Shown here piece by piece: positions 8,529 to 17,447 of a DNA stretch of 64,000 nucleotides (position 1 is its first letter; the number at the start of each line of letters is the position of its first letter). The notes under the pieces are model-generated. The model did no database searches. It saw only the letters and a program-made list of their open reading frames with translations, and was not told the origin of the DNA. The translations under genes and the position numbers were made by a program. The stretch comes from Acidimicrobiaceae bacterium (GTDB lineage Bacteria; Actinomycetota; Acidimicrobiia; Acidimicrobiales; RAAP-2), in contig PLWZ01000056.1 of NCBI GenBank assembly GCA_003151235.1, positions 62,001-126,000 on the forward strand, given 5' to 3'.

Positions 8529-9257
8529 ATGAACGTCCTCGAGGTCCGCGGGGTCCGCAAGACCTACGAGTCTGAAGGGGTCCCGGTGCGGGCGCTGCGC
8601 GGCCTCGACATGACCATGGCCGAGGGCGAATTCGTGGCCGTCATGGGGCCGTCGGGCTGCGGCAAGTCGACCCTCCTCAACCTCGTGGCCGGGCTCGACG
8701 CCCCGACCGAGGGCGAGATCACGGTCGCCGGCGAGTCGCTCACCGACAAGGACGAGAACGACCTTGCCCGCATGCGGCGGCGCCACATCGGCATCGTCTT
8801 CCAGTTCTTCAACCTGCTCGAGGGGATGAGCGTGCTCGAGAACGTGACGCTGCCCGCGGTCATCGCCGGGACCAAGCGGCGCCAGGCCGAGAGCCGCGCC
8901 CGCGACCTTCTCGACCTGCTCGGCCTGGGCGACAAGGCCCGCAGCGCGCCTGGTGTGCTCTCGGGCGGCCAGCGGCAGCGGCTCGCCATCGCCCGGGCGC
9001 TGGCCAACGCGCCGACCCTGCTCCTCGCCGACGAGCCGACCGGCGCGCTCGACTCCGAGGGCGGCGTCGAGGTCCTCGAGCTGTTCCGACGTCTGCACGC
9101 GGGCGGCCAGGCGATCCTCCTCGTCACCCACGACGAGGACGTGGCGGCGCCGGCCACCCGGATCATCCGGATGCGCGACGGTCGCGTGGAAGACGACGGC
9201 ACCGGCAAGGCCCAGCCCGAGCCGGTCGGGGGAAGCGCTCCATCGGCAGTCCAGTGA
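8529..9257 (+). CDS. ABC transporter ATP-binding protein, MacB/LolD-like, without permease
   Basis: 242 aa, ATG with a GGAGGAG site 13 bases after the cyclase gene. Complete ATPase: Walker A GPSGCGKST (about 39-47), Q-loop FQFFN, signature LSGGQRQR, Walker B LLLADEPTGALD and the switch His in LLVTHD. Sequence style is that of the MacB/LolD/FtsE-like group, which normally pairs with a FtsX-type permease. No permease lies in the window. Its stop overlaps the start of the histidine kinase gene (GTGA), so the two are translationally coupled. It could power an unlinked permease or work as a sensory partner of the ten-segment kinase; the second idea is speculative. Confidence 0.88.
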   Translation: MNVLEVRGVRKTYESEGVPVRALRGLDMTMAEGEFVAVMGPSGCGKSTLLNLVAGLDAPTEGEITVAGESLTDKDENDLARMRRRHIGIVFQFFNLLEGMSVLENVTLPAVIAGTKRRQAESRARDLLDLLGLGDKARSAPGVLSGGQRQRLAIARALANAPTLLLADEPTGALDSEGGVEVLELFRRLHAGGQAILLVTHDEDVAAPATRIIRMRDGRVEDDGTGKAQPEPVGGSAPSAVQ

Positions 9258-11449
9258 CCAACCCGATTAGCGCACCAATCTTCGTCAACCAGCTCGGGAG
9301 GACCCCGGAGAAGGAGCGGCGCGAGCCGGCCAAACCGGTCCCGGCCCTGCTCGGGGTCGTCCTGGCCGCCATCGCGCTGGCCGGGGGGGTTGCGTCCCCG
9401 CTCATCGACCGCCACGGCGACCTGCAGACCCAGGTGGTCCGCGGCATCGTCGTCGTCGCGTTCGCGCTGGCCGGGGTCTTCGCGCTGGCCCGTCGGCCGT
9501 CGGAGCGCCAGCCGGTCCTGGTGCTGCTCGCGGCAAGCCTCGGCGGCGCCGCGTCGGCGCTGGCCGCCCTGATCGAGGCGCACGGGCACGGAATGTCCGT
9601 GTCGGCCGGGCTGCTCTCGTTCGCCCGGGTCGGCGAGCCGGTGGCCCTGGCCCTCCTGCCGATCGCGATCATGCACCTGTTGCTCGGCCTTCCCGACGGC
9701 AGCTGCCGGCTCGGCCGCCTCGCCATCGGCATCGGCTACCTGCTCGGCACGGCCCTCGGGATCGGGCTGTGGACCCGCCGCCCGACGCTGCCACTGTGGC
9801 CGGTCGGCCTCGAGCTCCTCGTCGCGCTCGGCGTCGGCGCCATCGGGTCCCAGCGCCGCTACACCCGCTCGTCGGGCCTCGAGCGCCAGCGAATGCAGTG
9901 GTTCGGGTGGGCCGCCGCGCTCACGGTCGAGATCCTGCTGGTCGCGCTGGCCATGCGGGGCCTCTGGGAGTGGCCGACCCGGTACCCGCTGGTGGCGGTG
10001 GTGTCGCTGCTCCCGATCGCGGTGGCCGTCGTCATGGGTGGCACCCGCCGCTTCGCCGCGCGCATCGACCGGATCCTCGCCCACACGGTGTCGCTGGCCG
10101 GCCTGACCGGGATCGTGGTGGTCGTCTATCTCGTGATCGTGCTCGGGCTCGGACAGGGCCCGTCCAGCCACGGTGAGCGCTCCCTGCTCGTGTACTCGAT
10201 GGTCGCTGCGGCCATCGCCTCGCTCCTCTACGGTCCGGCCCGCCAGCGGCTCGGCCAGGCCGCCAACCGCATCGTCTACGGCGAGCGGGAGGCCCCCGAC
10301 ACCGTGCTGCGGACCTTCGGAAGCCGGCTGTCGCGCGCCATCCCGATGGACGAGCTGCTCCTCCAGGTGGCCGAGTCGCTCCGAAAGACCCTCGCGCTCA
10401 GCGCAGCCGAGGTCTGGACCGGCTCGGGCGGTCGGCTGGAGCGGACCATCTCGGTGCCCGACGTGCCCGTCACCCGGCTGGCCTTGAACGAGGAGGAGCA
10501 GTCGGTGGTGGCCCGGGCCGGCGTGACCGGGACCGCGTGGCTCGAGGTGTGGCTGCCCGCGATGTTGGAGGGGCGCCGGGACTCGATCCTCCGGGTCGCC
10601 CCGACCACGCACTCGGGCCAGGTGCTCGGCTTGATCGTTGCGGTCCGGCCGCCCGGCGGCGACCAGTTCACGACCGACGACGACACGATGCTGACCGAAC
10701 TGGCCCGCCAGGTTGCCCTGGCCCTGCACAACGTCGAGCTCGACTCGGCCCTGCAGGAGTCATTAGAAGAGGTGCGCCGGCAGGCCGACGAGCTCCAGGC
10801 CTCCCGGGCCCGCATCGTGGCCGCGTCCGACGCGGCGCGGCGCCAGATCGAGCGGAACCTCCACGACGGGGCCCAGCAGCACCTGGTCGCGCTGGCGGTC
10901 AATGTGCGCCTGGCCCGCAAGCTTGCCGAGACCGACCCCGAGGCGTCCTTCGAGCTGCTCGACCAGCTCGGCCTCGACCTCCAGGACGCGGTGCAGGAGC
11001 TGCGGGCGTTGGCCCACGGCATCTACCCGCCGCTGCTCATCGACCGCGGGCTCGAGGAGGCGTTGCGCGCCGCGGCCGGCCGCGCCGCGCTCGAGACCGA
11101 CGTGGTCGCGACCGACGTCCACCGCTACTCGCCCGAGACCGAGGCGGCGGCCTACTTCTGCTGCATGGAGGCGCTGCAGAACGCGGGCAAGCACGCCGGC
11201 GAAGGCTCGACGGCCACCGTCAAGGTGTGGGAGGACGACCGCCGGCTGTTCTTCGAGGTCTCAGACAACGGGGCCGGCTTCGAGATGAAGGGGGCCGCCG
11301 GGAAGGGGGCCGGCTTCGTCAACATGTCCGACCGGGTCGGCGCGGTGGGCGGGACGCTCAACGTCGAGTCGGCTCCGGGCAAGGGCACGACGATCTCGGG
11401 TCGCGTGCCGATCACCGTGCCGGCCCAGCCGAAGGTCGCGGTCTCCTAA
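9254..11449 (+). CDS. Polytopic GAF/HisKA_3 sensor histidine kinase
   Basis: 731 aa; GTG start overlapping the ABC ATPase stop by 4 bases. Roughly ten hydrophobic segments fill residues 30-325, making a large membrane sensor. A GAF-like domain follows (about 345-505), then a short coiled-coil linker and the dimerisation/phosphoacceptor helix ASDAARRQIERNLHDGAQQH, with His537 as the site. The ATPase domain has the N-box MEALQNAGKHA and the G boxes DNGAGF and GKGAGFVNMSDR. This is the NarX/LiaS class that phosphorylates NarL-type regulators. Candidate partners are nearby: the receiver-cyclase upstream and the two regulators on the opposite strand. Its stop overlaps the stop of the convergent receiver gene. 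Confidence 0.92.
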   Translation: MTNPISAPIFVNQLGRTPEKERREPAKPVPALLGVVLAAIALAGGVASPLIDRHGDLQTQVVRGIVVVAFALAGVFALARRPSERQPVLVLLAASLGGAASALAALIEAHGHGMSVSAGLLSFARVGEPVALALLPIAIMHLLLGLPDGSCRLGRLAIGIGYLLGTALGIGLWTRRPTLPLWPVGLELLVALGVGAIGSQRRYTRSSGLERQRMQWFGWAAALTVEILLVALAMRGLWEWPTRYPLVAVVSLLPIAVAVVMGGTRRFAARIDRILAHTVSLAGLTGIVVVVYLVIVLGLGQGPSSHGERSLLVYSMVAAAIASLLYGPARQRLGQAANRIVYGEREAPDTVLRTFGSRLSRAIPMDELLLQVAESLRKTLALSAAEVWTGSGGRLERTISVPDVPVTRLALNEEEQSVVARAGVTGTAWLEVWLPAMLEGRRDSILRVAPTTHSGQVLGLIVAVRPPGGDQFTTDDDTMLTELARQVALALHNVELDSALQESLEEVRRQADELQASRARIVAASDAARRQIERNLHDGAQQHLVALAVNVRLARKLAETDPEASFELLDQLGLDLQDAVQELRALAHGIYPPLLIDRGLEEALRAAAGRAALETDVVATDVHRYSPETEAAAYFCCMEALQNAGKHAGEGSTATVKVWEDDRRLFFEVSDNGAGFEMKGAAGKGAGFVNMSDRVGAVGGTLNVESAPGKGTTISGRVPITVPAQPKVAVS

Positions 11450-11832
11450 AGGCCGAAGCCGTCGTCCTCGGCCCAGACCTTCTCCAAGACGTCGGGGCCG
11501 AACTGCTCCTTGTGCACGTAGGCGGCGGCGCCGCAGCGGCGCGCATCGTCGGGCAGGTCTTCTGAGTCGTAGGTGGAGAGGAGCACCACCCGGGTCGCCG
11601 GATGGGCCTCGGTGATCCGGCGGGTCGCCTCGATCCCGCCGATGCCCTCCATGTTGATGTCCATGAGGACCAGGTCGGGCGACACCGCACCGGCCTGGTC
11701 GACGGCCTCCTCGCCCGACTTGGCCTCGCCCACCACCTCGAAACCGGCCGTCGCGCGGACCACCGCCCGAGCCGCGATCCGGAACGGGGCCTGGTCGTCG
11801 ACGACCAGCACCCTCACCACCTGGTCGGACAC
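11446..11832 (-). CDS. Stand-alone receiver domain protein
   Basis: 128 aa from the GTG that gives VSDQVVRVLVVDDQ; an earlier start is possible but would add 16 residues of non-coding style. It contains one response-regulator receiver: acidic pair DD near the start, phospho-Asp in LVLMDINME, Thr/Ser region VVLLST and Lys in YVHKE. It ends about ten residues after the receiver, so there is no DNA-binding output. It could act as a phosphate sink or through protein contact. The gene is convergent with the kinase gene, with overlapping stop codons. Confidence 0.85.
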   Translation of the reverse strand: MSDQVVRVLVVDDQAPFRIAARAVVRATAGFEVVGEAKSGEEAVDQAGAVSPDLVLMDINMEGIGGIEATRRITEAHPATRVVLLSTYDSEDLPDDARRCGAAAYVHKEQFGPDVLEKVWAEDDGFGL

Positions 11833-11883
11833 AGGACCATCCTGACAGGGCGGTGACAACGGAAAATACACAGCCAGCACGTC

Positions 11884-11913
11884 CCCTTTGGGGGTGGCTG
11901 CACCCCCAAAGGG
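11884..11913 (-). terminator. Perfect 13-bp hairpin
   Basis: CCCTTTGGGGGTG (11884-11896) pairs perfectly with CACCCCCAAAGGG (11901-11913) around a GCTG loop. It lies directly after the stop of the minus-strand NarL-type regulator (11915), so it most likely ends that transcript. It also separates that gene from the receiver gene starting at 11832. No U-run follows on either strand. Confidence 0.7.
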
Positions 11914-11914
11914 C

Positions 11915-12580
11915 TCAACCCTGTGCGGACAGGAAGAGGAGCACCGCCTTCACCCGGCGGTGCACATCGGGCTCCTGGGACAGGGCGAGCTTCGAGAAGA
12001 TCGAGTTGATGTGCTTCTCGACCGCGCGCTCGGAGAGCACAAGGGAGGCGGCCACGGCGGCGTTGTTCTTGCCCTGGGCCATCTCGCCCAGGATCTCGGT
12101 CTCGCGGGGGGTGAGCACCCGGAGCGGCGAGTCCGACGCCCGCGACCGGGCCGCCACCAGCGCGTCGACGACCTCGGGGTCGATGACCGAGCCGCCCCGG
12201 GCCACGTCGCGGATGGCCTGGGCCAGCTGGCCGATGTTGGAGACCCGCTCCTTCAAGAGGTAGGCCCGGCCCCGCGAGCCGCTCTCCAAGAAGTCGAGCG
12301 CGTACTTGGGCTCGGAGTACTGGGACAGGACCACCACACCCAGGTCGGGGTGCTCGGCCCGCAGCTCGTTGGCCGCCCGGATGCCCTCGTCGGTCCCGGT
12401 CGGGGGCATCCGGATGTCGGTGACCACCACGTCGGGGGTCTCGGCAGCCACCGCCCCCATCAAGGAGTCATAGTCGGCGCATGCGGCCACGACCTCGAGG
12501 TCGGGCTCGGAGTTGATGAGCTTCTCCACGCCCTCCCGGACGATGTAGTTGTCCTCGGCCAGGACCACGCGAAGCGTCAC
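11915..12580 (-). CDS. NarL-family response regulator
   Basis: 221 aa from the GTG giving VTLRVVLAEDN; the frame is open a little further but the receiver begins here. The receiver has E9-D10, phospho-Asp in VVTDIRMPP and Lys in YLLKE. The C-terminal LuxR helix-turn-helix is intact: LTPRETEILGEMAQGKNN, then SERAVEKHINSIFSKL. The receiver is clearly similar to that of the REC-cyclase at 7154-8515 (shared VREGVEKL/VREGVRAL, VVTDIRMPP, YLLKE/YLLKD), which suggests duplication and a shared kinase. It probably regulates transcription in response to the 731-residue kinase. Confidence 0.93.
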   Translation of the reverse strand: MTLRVVLAEDNYIVREGVEKLINSEPDLEVVAACADYDSLMGAVAAETPDVVVTDIRMPPTGTDEGIRAANELRAEHPDLGVVVLSQYSEPKYALDFLESGSRGRAYLLKERVSNIGQLAQAIRDVARGGSVIDPEVVDALVAARSRASDSPLRVLTPRETEILGEMAQGKNNAAVAASLVLSERAVEKHINSIFSKLALSQEPDVHRRVKAVLLFLSAQG

Positions 12581-12637
12581 GGTCCGACAGGCTAGACGGC
12601 AGCGCCCGCCCACCCCGGGGCGAGACGCACGAAACGG

Positions 12638-13141
12638 CTAGCGCCGGGACGCCCGCCGCTGGTCGGCCTCGAGCTCGAGCTGGCGGGCCCGCATGCGATC
12701 ACCGCGCTCGACGCACTCGTCGCGGAACTCCTTGATCCGGGCCAGCCGCTCGTTGATCCGATCGACCAGCCGGCCGTTGGCCTCGAGGGCGTCGGCCAGG
12801 AGCCGCAGCCGCTTCGGTGTCGGGGCGTCGGCCCGTGCGGCCCGACGGGCCCGCTCGAGCGTGTCCTCGGACGCCAGCACGTCTTGGATCTCGGCCAGGG
12901 TCAGCCCGAGCAGGTCCTGGAGCTCGCGGATGTGGGTGACCCGCTCGCGCTCGGCCACCGAGTAGAGCCGCTCGCCGCTCCCCCGGTGGGCGAACGGCTT
13001 CAGCAGCCCGATCTCCTCCCAGTAGCGGAGGGTGCGGGCGGTCAGGCCGGTCACCCTGGCCACCTCCCCGATCCGAAGGCGCGGCTCCTCGTCCGGGTCG
13101 TCGACCCGATCGAGGGTCTCCGATCCCCGGGCGACCGTCAC
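12638..13141 (-). CDS. MerR-family transcriptional regulator
   Basis: 167 aa. The GTG start overlaps the TGA of the upstream MFS gene (GTGA). The MerR DNA-binding domain is at about residues 22-90: RIGEVARVTGLTARTLRYWE, then the wing around GSGERLYSVAERERV, followed by a long Arg/Glu/Ala-rich coiled-coil helix. No cysteine cluster for metal binding is present. The coupling with a DHA2 exporter suggests a drug- or stress-responsive regulator of its own operon, though its ligand cannot be read from the sequence. Confidence 0.9.
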   Translation of the reverse strand: MTVARGSETLDRVDDPDEEPRLRIGEVARVTGLTARTLRYWEEIGLLKPFAHRGSGERLYSVAERERVTHIRELQDLLGLTLAEIQDVLASEDTLERARRAARADAPTPKRLRLLADALEANGRLVDRINERLARIKEFRDECVERGDRMRARQLELEADQRRASRR

Positions 13142-14976
13142 AGCCCCGCCTCGGCGGGCGCCAGCTCGCGGGCCTCGCTCCCCGACCCCCCGGCCGGGCT
13201 GGGCTCGGGCTCGCTGTAGACGTACTTCCCGCCCCGCATTGCCGAGGCACCCGCGGCGACGATCGAGGCGAGGATCGCGAAGTCGAACGCGGTGTGCAGC
13301 CCATGATCGAACGCCCCCGAGATGAGGTTCGGGAAGTAGCTGTGCGAGAGCAGGTGGACCTGGCTCGCGTGCGGCAGGCGGTGGATCACCTTCAGGCCGA
13401 GCAGCGCGACCGTCGGGCTCAGTCCGAGGAACGCTGCGAACAGTGTCGAGACCGGGGGCACGTGGGCCACCCGGTTGGCATCGACGACCGGGACGCCCTG
13501 CGCCACCAGGCCGTGGAACAAGGAGGTCGACAGCGTCGCCGAGAGCCCGATGATCATTAGCGTGAAGAAGATCCCGATCGAGAGCACCTGTGCGGAATTC
13601 TGGAACGTGGAGTTCATGCCCGAGCCGACGCCGCGGTGGGCCGCGGGCAGGCTGTTCATGACGCCGGCCCGGTTGGGCGCCGCGAAGGCGCCGGTGGCCA
13701 ACCCGTTCAACAGCAAGAGCAACGCGAAGTCGACGTAGCTGAAGTTGACCGGCAAAAGCTCCAACAGGCCAAAGCTCACCGCGCAGCCGAGCATGCCTCC
13801 GGTCGCGAACGGCCGGGAGCCGTAGCGGTCCGAGAGGAAGCCCGAGATCGGCCCGGCCAGCAGGAAGCCCACCGTCAACGGGAGCATGTAGATGCCGGCC
13901 CACAGCGGGGTCCGGGCGAAGCTGTAACCGTGCAGGGGCAGCCATATCCCTTGGAGCCAGATGATCAGCATGAACATCAGGCCACCCCGGCTGATCCCGG
14001 AGAGCAGCGTCGAGACACTGCCCGCGGTGAACGCCCTGATCCGGAACAAGGACAGCCGGAACATCGGATCGAACACCTTCGATTCGATGACCACGAACGC
14101 CGCCAGGAGGGCCAGGCCCGACCCCACCATCGACAGGACAAACGGGCTGGTCCACCCCATGGTGTCGCGGCCATAGGGCTGGATGCCGTAGGTGATGCCC
14201 ACCATGAGCACGACGAGACCGACGGCAAAGGTGACGTTGCCCAACCAGTCGATCTTGGCCTTCGTGTGCCGAGGAACCTCGCGCAGCTTGAGATACGCCC
14301 ACACCGTGCCGAACAGCCCGACCGGCACCGAGACCAAGAAGATCAGCCGCCACTCAATCGGGCCGAGCACCCCGCCGAGGATCAGGCCGATGAACGAACC
14401 GCTAATGGCGAAGACCTGGTTGATACCGAGCGCCATGCCGCGCTGGTGCTCGGGGAACGCGTCGGTGAGGATCGCAGACGAGTTGGCCAATAGGAACGCT
14501 GCTCCGACTCCCTGGAACACGCGCATGATCACGATGTATTGGGCCGCTGCGGCGCCCGACATCCATGTCACCGTGAGCAGCAGCGAGAAGAAGGTGTAGA
14601 CGGCGAAGCCGAGGTTGTACATCCGCACCCGGCCGTAGAGATCGCCGAGGCGGCCGAGGCTGACCACCAGCACGCTCGTGATGACGAGGAAGCTGAGGAT
14701 CATCCAGAGCAGGTAGAAACTGTTGCCGGGCAACAGGGGGTTGAGCTTGATCCCCTTGAAGATGTCCGGCAGCGCGATCAGCATGATCGACGAGTCGATG
14801 GTGGCCAGGAACACGCCGAGCGTCGTGTTGGACAGGGCGATCCACTTGTAGCGGTCGTCGTCCTCGACGGGCCGGTGTCGGCGGTCGGTGTTGATCGGAG
14901 GGGTGCCGTTGCTCGACCCGTCGACTCCGGATCCGTTCGATTCGATGCTCACCCGGTCGTCACCCGTCGGTCCCAT
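13138..14976 (-). CDS. MFS multidrug transporter, DHA2 (14-TM) family
   Basis: 612 aa, EmrB/QacA type. The first helix carries the family motif TTLGVFLATIDSSIMLIALP, and loop 2-3 has LGRLGDLYGRVRMY. About 14 hydrophobic segments span residues 45-590. The first 45 residues are a hydrophilic Gly/Asn/Ser-rich leader; a GTG 8 codons in is an alternative start. The C-terminal tail is rich in Ser, Pro and Glu. It is a proton-driven exporter of drugs or similar amphiphiles, in an operon with the MerR regulator. The start region is divergent from the secreted beta-propeller gene. Confidence 0.9.
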   Translation of the reverse strand: MGPTGDDRVSIESNGSGVDGSSNGTPPINTDRRHRPVEDDDRYKWIALSNTTLGVFLATIDSSIMLIALPDIFKGIKLNPLLPGNSFYLLWMILSFLVITSVLVVSLGRLGDLYGRVRMYNLGFAVYTFFSLLLTVTWMSGAAAAQYIVIMRVFQGVGAAFLLANSSAILTDAFPEHQRGMALGINQVFAISGSFIGLILGGVLGPIEWRLIFLVSVPVGLFGTVWAYLKLREVPRHTKAKIDWLGNVTFAVGLVVLMVGITYGIQPYGRDTMGWTSPFVLSMVGSGLALLAAFVVIESKVFDPMFRLSLFRIRAFTAGSVSTLLSGISRGGLMFMLIIWLQGIWLPLHGYSFARTPLWAGIYMLPLTVGFLLAGPISGFLSDRYGSRPFATGGMLGCAVSFGLLELLPVNFSYVDFALLLLLNGLATGAFAAPNRAGVMNSLPAAHRGVGSGMNSTFQNSAQVLSIGIFFTLMIIGLSATLSTSLFHGLVAQGVPVVDANRVAHVPPVSTLFAAFLGLSPTVALLGLKVIHRLPHASQVHLLSHSYFPNLISGAFDHGLHTAFDFAILASIVAAGASAMRGGKYVYSEPEPSPAGGSGSEARELAPAEAGL

Positions 14977-15079
14977 CCAAGTTTCCGTTCACGTCAACGG
15001 TAATCTCCCCGACCGACCCGGGGCAAGCTTCCCGGGCGGCCGCGGGTCGCCGGAGCGGCCCGGTGGCAATGATGATGGT

Positions 15080-16480
15080 GTGCGCAACGCTCCGACGGCC
15101 CGTCGCGCCCTGTCGATGCTGATCTCGGCCGCCGCCGGGCTGCTGGTCACATGCGGGGCCGCCGCGACGGGCTCCCTCGACGCCGCAGCTGCGGGAGCGG
15201 GCGGGAACTGGACGGTGTACCACCACGACCCGGCGGGACGCGGGGTCGCGGGCCCGATCAACCTGTCGCGGGCTCGCCAGTCGTGGGTGTCGCCGATCCT
15301 CGACGGCCAGCTCTACGGGGAACCTTTGGTCATCGGCACAACCGTCGTCGTGGCCACCGAGAACGACACCGTGTACGCCCTGAACGCACGGACGGGCACG
15401 GTTCTGTGGTCGACCCACGTGGGGACACCCGTGCCGGCGTCGACGCTGCCGTGCGGCGACATCGCACCCACCGTCGGGATCACGTCGACGCCGGTGATCG
15501 ACCCGGCCCGCCAAGAGATCTTCGTGGTCGCCGACGAGCAGGGAGCCAATGCTCCGGTCCATCAGCTGGTCGGGCTTCGTCTGGCCTCGGGCAGGGTGCT
15601 TCTGCGCCAGGATGTCGACCCTCCCCACATCAACACCCCCGCCACACTGCAGCGGGTCGCGCTCACGCTCGACAACGGCCGGGTCGTCTTCGGCTACGGG
15701 GGGAATTACGGCGACTGCTCGACCTACCACGGGTGGGTGGTCTCTGTCCCCGAGACCGGCGGTCCGCTCGCGACCTTCGAGGTCGATCCGGCCGCCGGCG
15801 ATGACCAGGGTGCGGTGTGGATGGGCGGCGCCGCACCGGACATCGACTCGGCGGGGAACATCTGGTTCGCCATCGGGAACGGGTCGGTTCAGTCGAACGG
15901 CCGCCCGTACGACGGCAGTGACTCCGTCGTCGAGCTGTCCTCCTCGTTGAAGCTCCTGCAGTACTTCGCCCCATCGGGATGGGCAGCCGACAACGCCAAC
16001 GATCGCGACCTCGGGTCGGGCGCGCCGGCTCTCTTCACCAACGGCCTGGTGGTGCAGGCCGGGAAATCACAGACCGCCTACCTCCTCTCGCAGAAGAAGC
16101 TCGGCGGGATCGGCGGCCAGCTGTCAACGCTCGGGTCGTTCTGCGGAACCAACGTGGACGGCGGGAACGCCGTCGTGGGCAACGTCGTCTACATGCCCTG
16201 TCAGAGCGGGGTCGTGGCCGCACGTGTCCAATCCTCTCCCCCATCGCTCCTGGTCCAGTGGCGCGCTACCGGCGTCGGAGGCCCGCCGATCTTCGCCGGT
16301 GGACTGGTGTGGGCGATCAGCCGGGGCGGATCGCTCGAGGCGCTCGACCCGTCCTCGGGCGCAGTGACCCAGCAGTTCTCGCTCGGGTCGTTGGCCAACC
16401 ACTTCCCGACCCCTTCTGTCGGTGACGGCCGTCTACTCGCGCCGGGACTCGACCGCGTCTACGCGTTCAGTGAGGGTTAG
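15080..16480 (+). CDS. Secreted PQQ-type beta-propeller protein
   Basis: 466 aa from a GTG that gives an Arg-rich N-terminus, a hydrophobic stretch (MLISAAAGLLVTCGAAATG) and a likely signal cleavage near residue 40. An upstream open stretch overlaps the divergent MFS gene and is not used. The mature part has propeller blades of the PQQ/WD-like kind (VVATENDTVYALNARTGTVLW; LVWAISRGGSLEALDPSSGAV). Several cysteines could form disulfides. No residues of quinoprotein dehydrogenase activity are evident, so it is more likely a binding or scaffold protein outside the membrane. Whether it is a lipoprotein through the Cys in LLVTCGAA is uncertain. Confidence 0.8.
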   Translation: MRNAPTARRALSMLISAAAGLLVTCGAAATGSLDAAAAGAGGNWTVYHHDPAGRGVAGPINLSRARQSWVSPILDGQLYGEPLVIGTTVVVATENDTVYALNARTGTVLWSTHVGTPVPASTLPCGDIAPTVGITSTPVIDPARQEIFVVADEQGANAPVHQLVGLRLASGRVLLRQDVDPPHINTPATLQRVALTLDNGRVVFGYGGNYGDCSTYHGWVVSVPETGGPLATFEVDPAAGDDQGAVWMGGAAPDIDSAGNIWFAIGNGSVQSNGRPYDGSDSVVELSSSLKLLQYFAPSGWAADNANDRDLGSGAPALFTNGLVVQAGKSQTAYLLSQKKLGGIGGQLSTLGSFCGTNVDGGNAVVGNVVYMPCQSGVVAARVQSSPPSLLVQWRATGVGGPPIFAGGLVWAISRGGSLEALDPSSGAVTQQFSLGSLANHFPTPSVGDGRLLAPGLDRVYAFSEG

Positions 16481-16510
16481 TCGGACGGGTCCGGCGGCGG
16501 CCGGGACCTC

Positions 16511-17275
16511 TTACGACTTGGGCTGGAACAGGTTGAAGGCGGCGCCGACCGGATCCGCGACCACGGCGAAAATGCCGGGCTCGATCTCCATCGGTGGCCG
16601 ATAGACCGCCCCGCCAAGGCTCTCGAGCTTCTTGAGGCCCTCTTCGATGTCGTCCACCATGATGTAGACGACCCAGCTGGACGGGAAATCAGCCGGCATC
16701 TCGGCGGGCTTCTGCATCATCCCGCCGATCGAACGACCACCGACCTGCCACTCGGTGTACGCACCGGCTCCCTCGCCGTTGGTGACTGCGCCCCAACCGA
16801 AGACGGCCGAATAGAAGGCCTTCTCCTTTTCGGGGTCGTCGCACATGAGCTCGCTCCATCCCCAGGTGCCGGCTTCGTTCACGAGGCCGGCCCCCTTGTG
16901 GTCCGAGGCCTGCCAGAGCCCGATGGCAGCGCCGTCAGGGTCGGTGAACACGGCCATGCGGCCCGCTTCCCCGACGTCCATGGCCGGCACGATCACGTTC
17001 CCGCCATTCGCGGTGACCTTCTCCAGCGTGTCGTCCACGCTCGCGACGTCGACATACGTCGACCACAGAGGCGGCACCGAGGGGTCCATCGACGGGCTGA
17101 CTCCTGCCACCATTCGGCCGTTGACGCTGGCCATCGAATACCCGCCGAACTCCTCGGGGCCGGGCGGGATCTCCCAGCCGAACATGTCGGAGTAGAACTT
17201 CCGGCTCTTTTCGAGATCGGTCGATGTCACGTCGACCCACGAGAAAACCCCGTGTTCATAGACGTCGATCTGCAT
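16511..17275 (-). CDS. Two-domain VOC (glyoxalase-like) protein
   Basis: 254 aa; ATG behind GGAGAGGAG. Two VOC repeats are visible: residues about 8-122 (FSWVDVTSTDLEKSRKFYSD to FTDPDGAAIGLWQ) and about 135-252 (GWSELMCDDPEKEKAFYSAV to VADPVGAAFNLFQ). The architecture is that of the actinobacterial CFP30B-like two-VOC proteins. Metal ligands are not fully conserved in either repeat (few His), so catalytic glyoxalase activity is doubtful. A binding or resistance function is possible. It is convergent with the propeller gene, 30 bases away. Confidence 0.85.
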   Translation of the reverse strand: MQIDVYEHGVFSWVDVTSTDLEKSRKFYSDMFGWEIPPGPEEFGGYSMASVNGRMVAGVSPSMDPSVPPLWSTYVDVASVDDTLEKVTANGGNVIVPAMDVGEAGRMAVFTDPDGAAIGLWQASDHKGAGLVNEAGTWGWSELMCDDPEKEKAFYSAVFGWGAVTNGEGAGAYTEWQVGGRSIGGMMQKPAEMPADFPSSWVVYIMVDDIEEGLKKLESLGGAVYRPPMEIEPGIFAVVADPVGAAFNLFQPKS

Positions 17276-17447
17276 TGCGTCTCCTCTCCGCCATCCGAGA
17301 AAGTCCGTTTTCCACGGGCTTCTGCCAAGGTAGACGACGGCTGTTACAGCCGTTCGGGGCCGATTTGGGCCCCTCGGTGCCCGGAGGGAGGCGGGCAGTG
17401 ACGATCGAGACGAGCCGGTGACCGTCCGGTCGGACTGGGCCGACTGG

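Noticed and set aside
8564-10729. 721-codon minus-strand frame opposite the ABC ATPase and kinase genes
   Set aside because: Antisense shadow: very high Arg, Gln, His and Pro content, no domain, and both plus-strand genes are certain.
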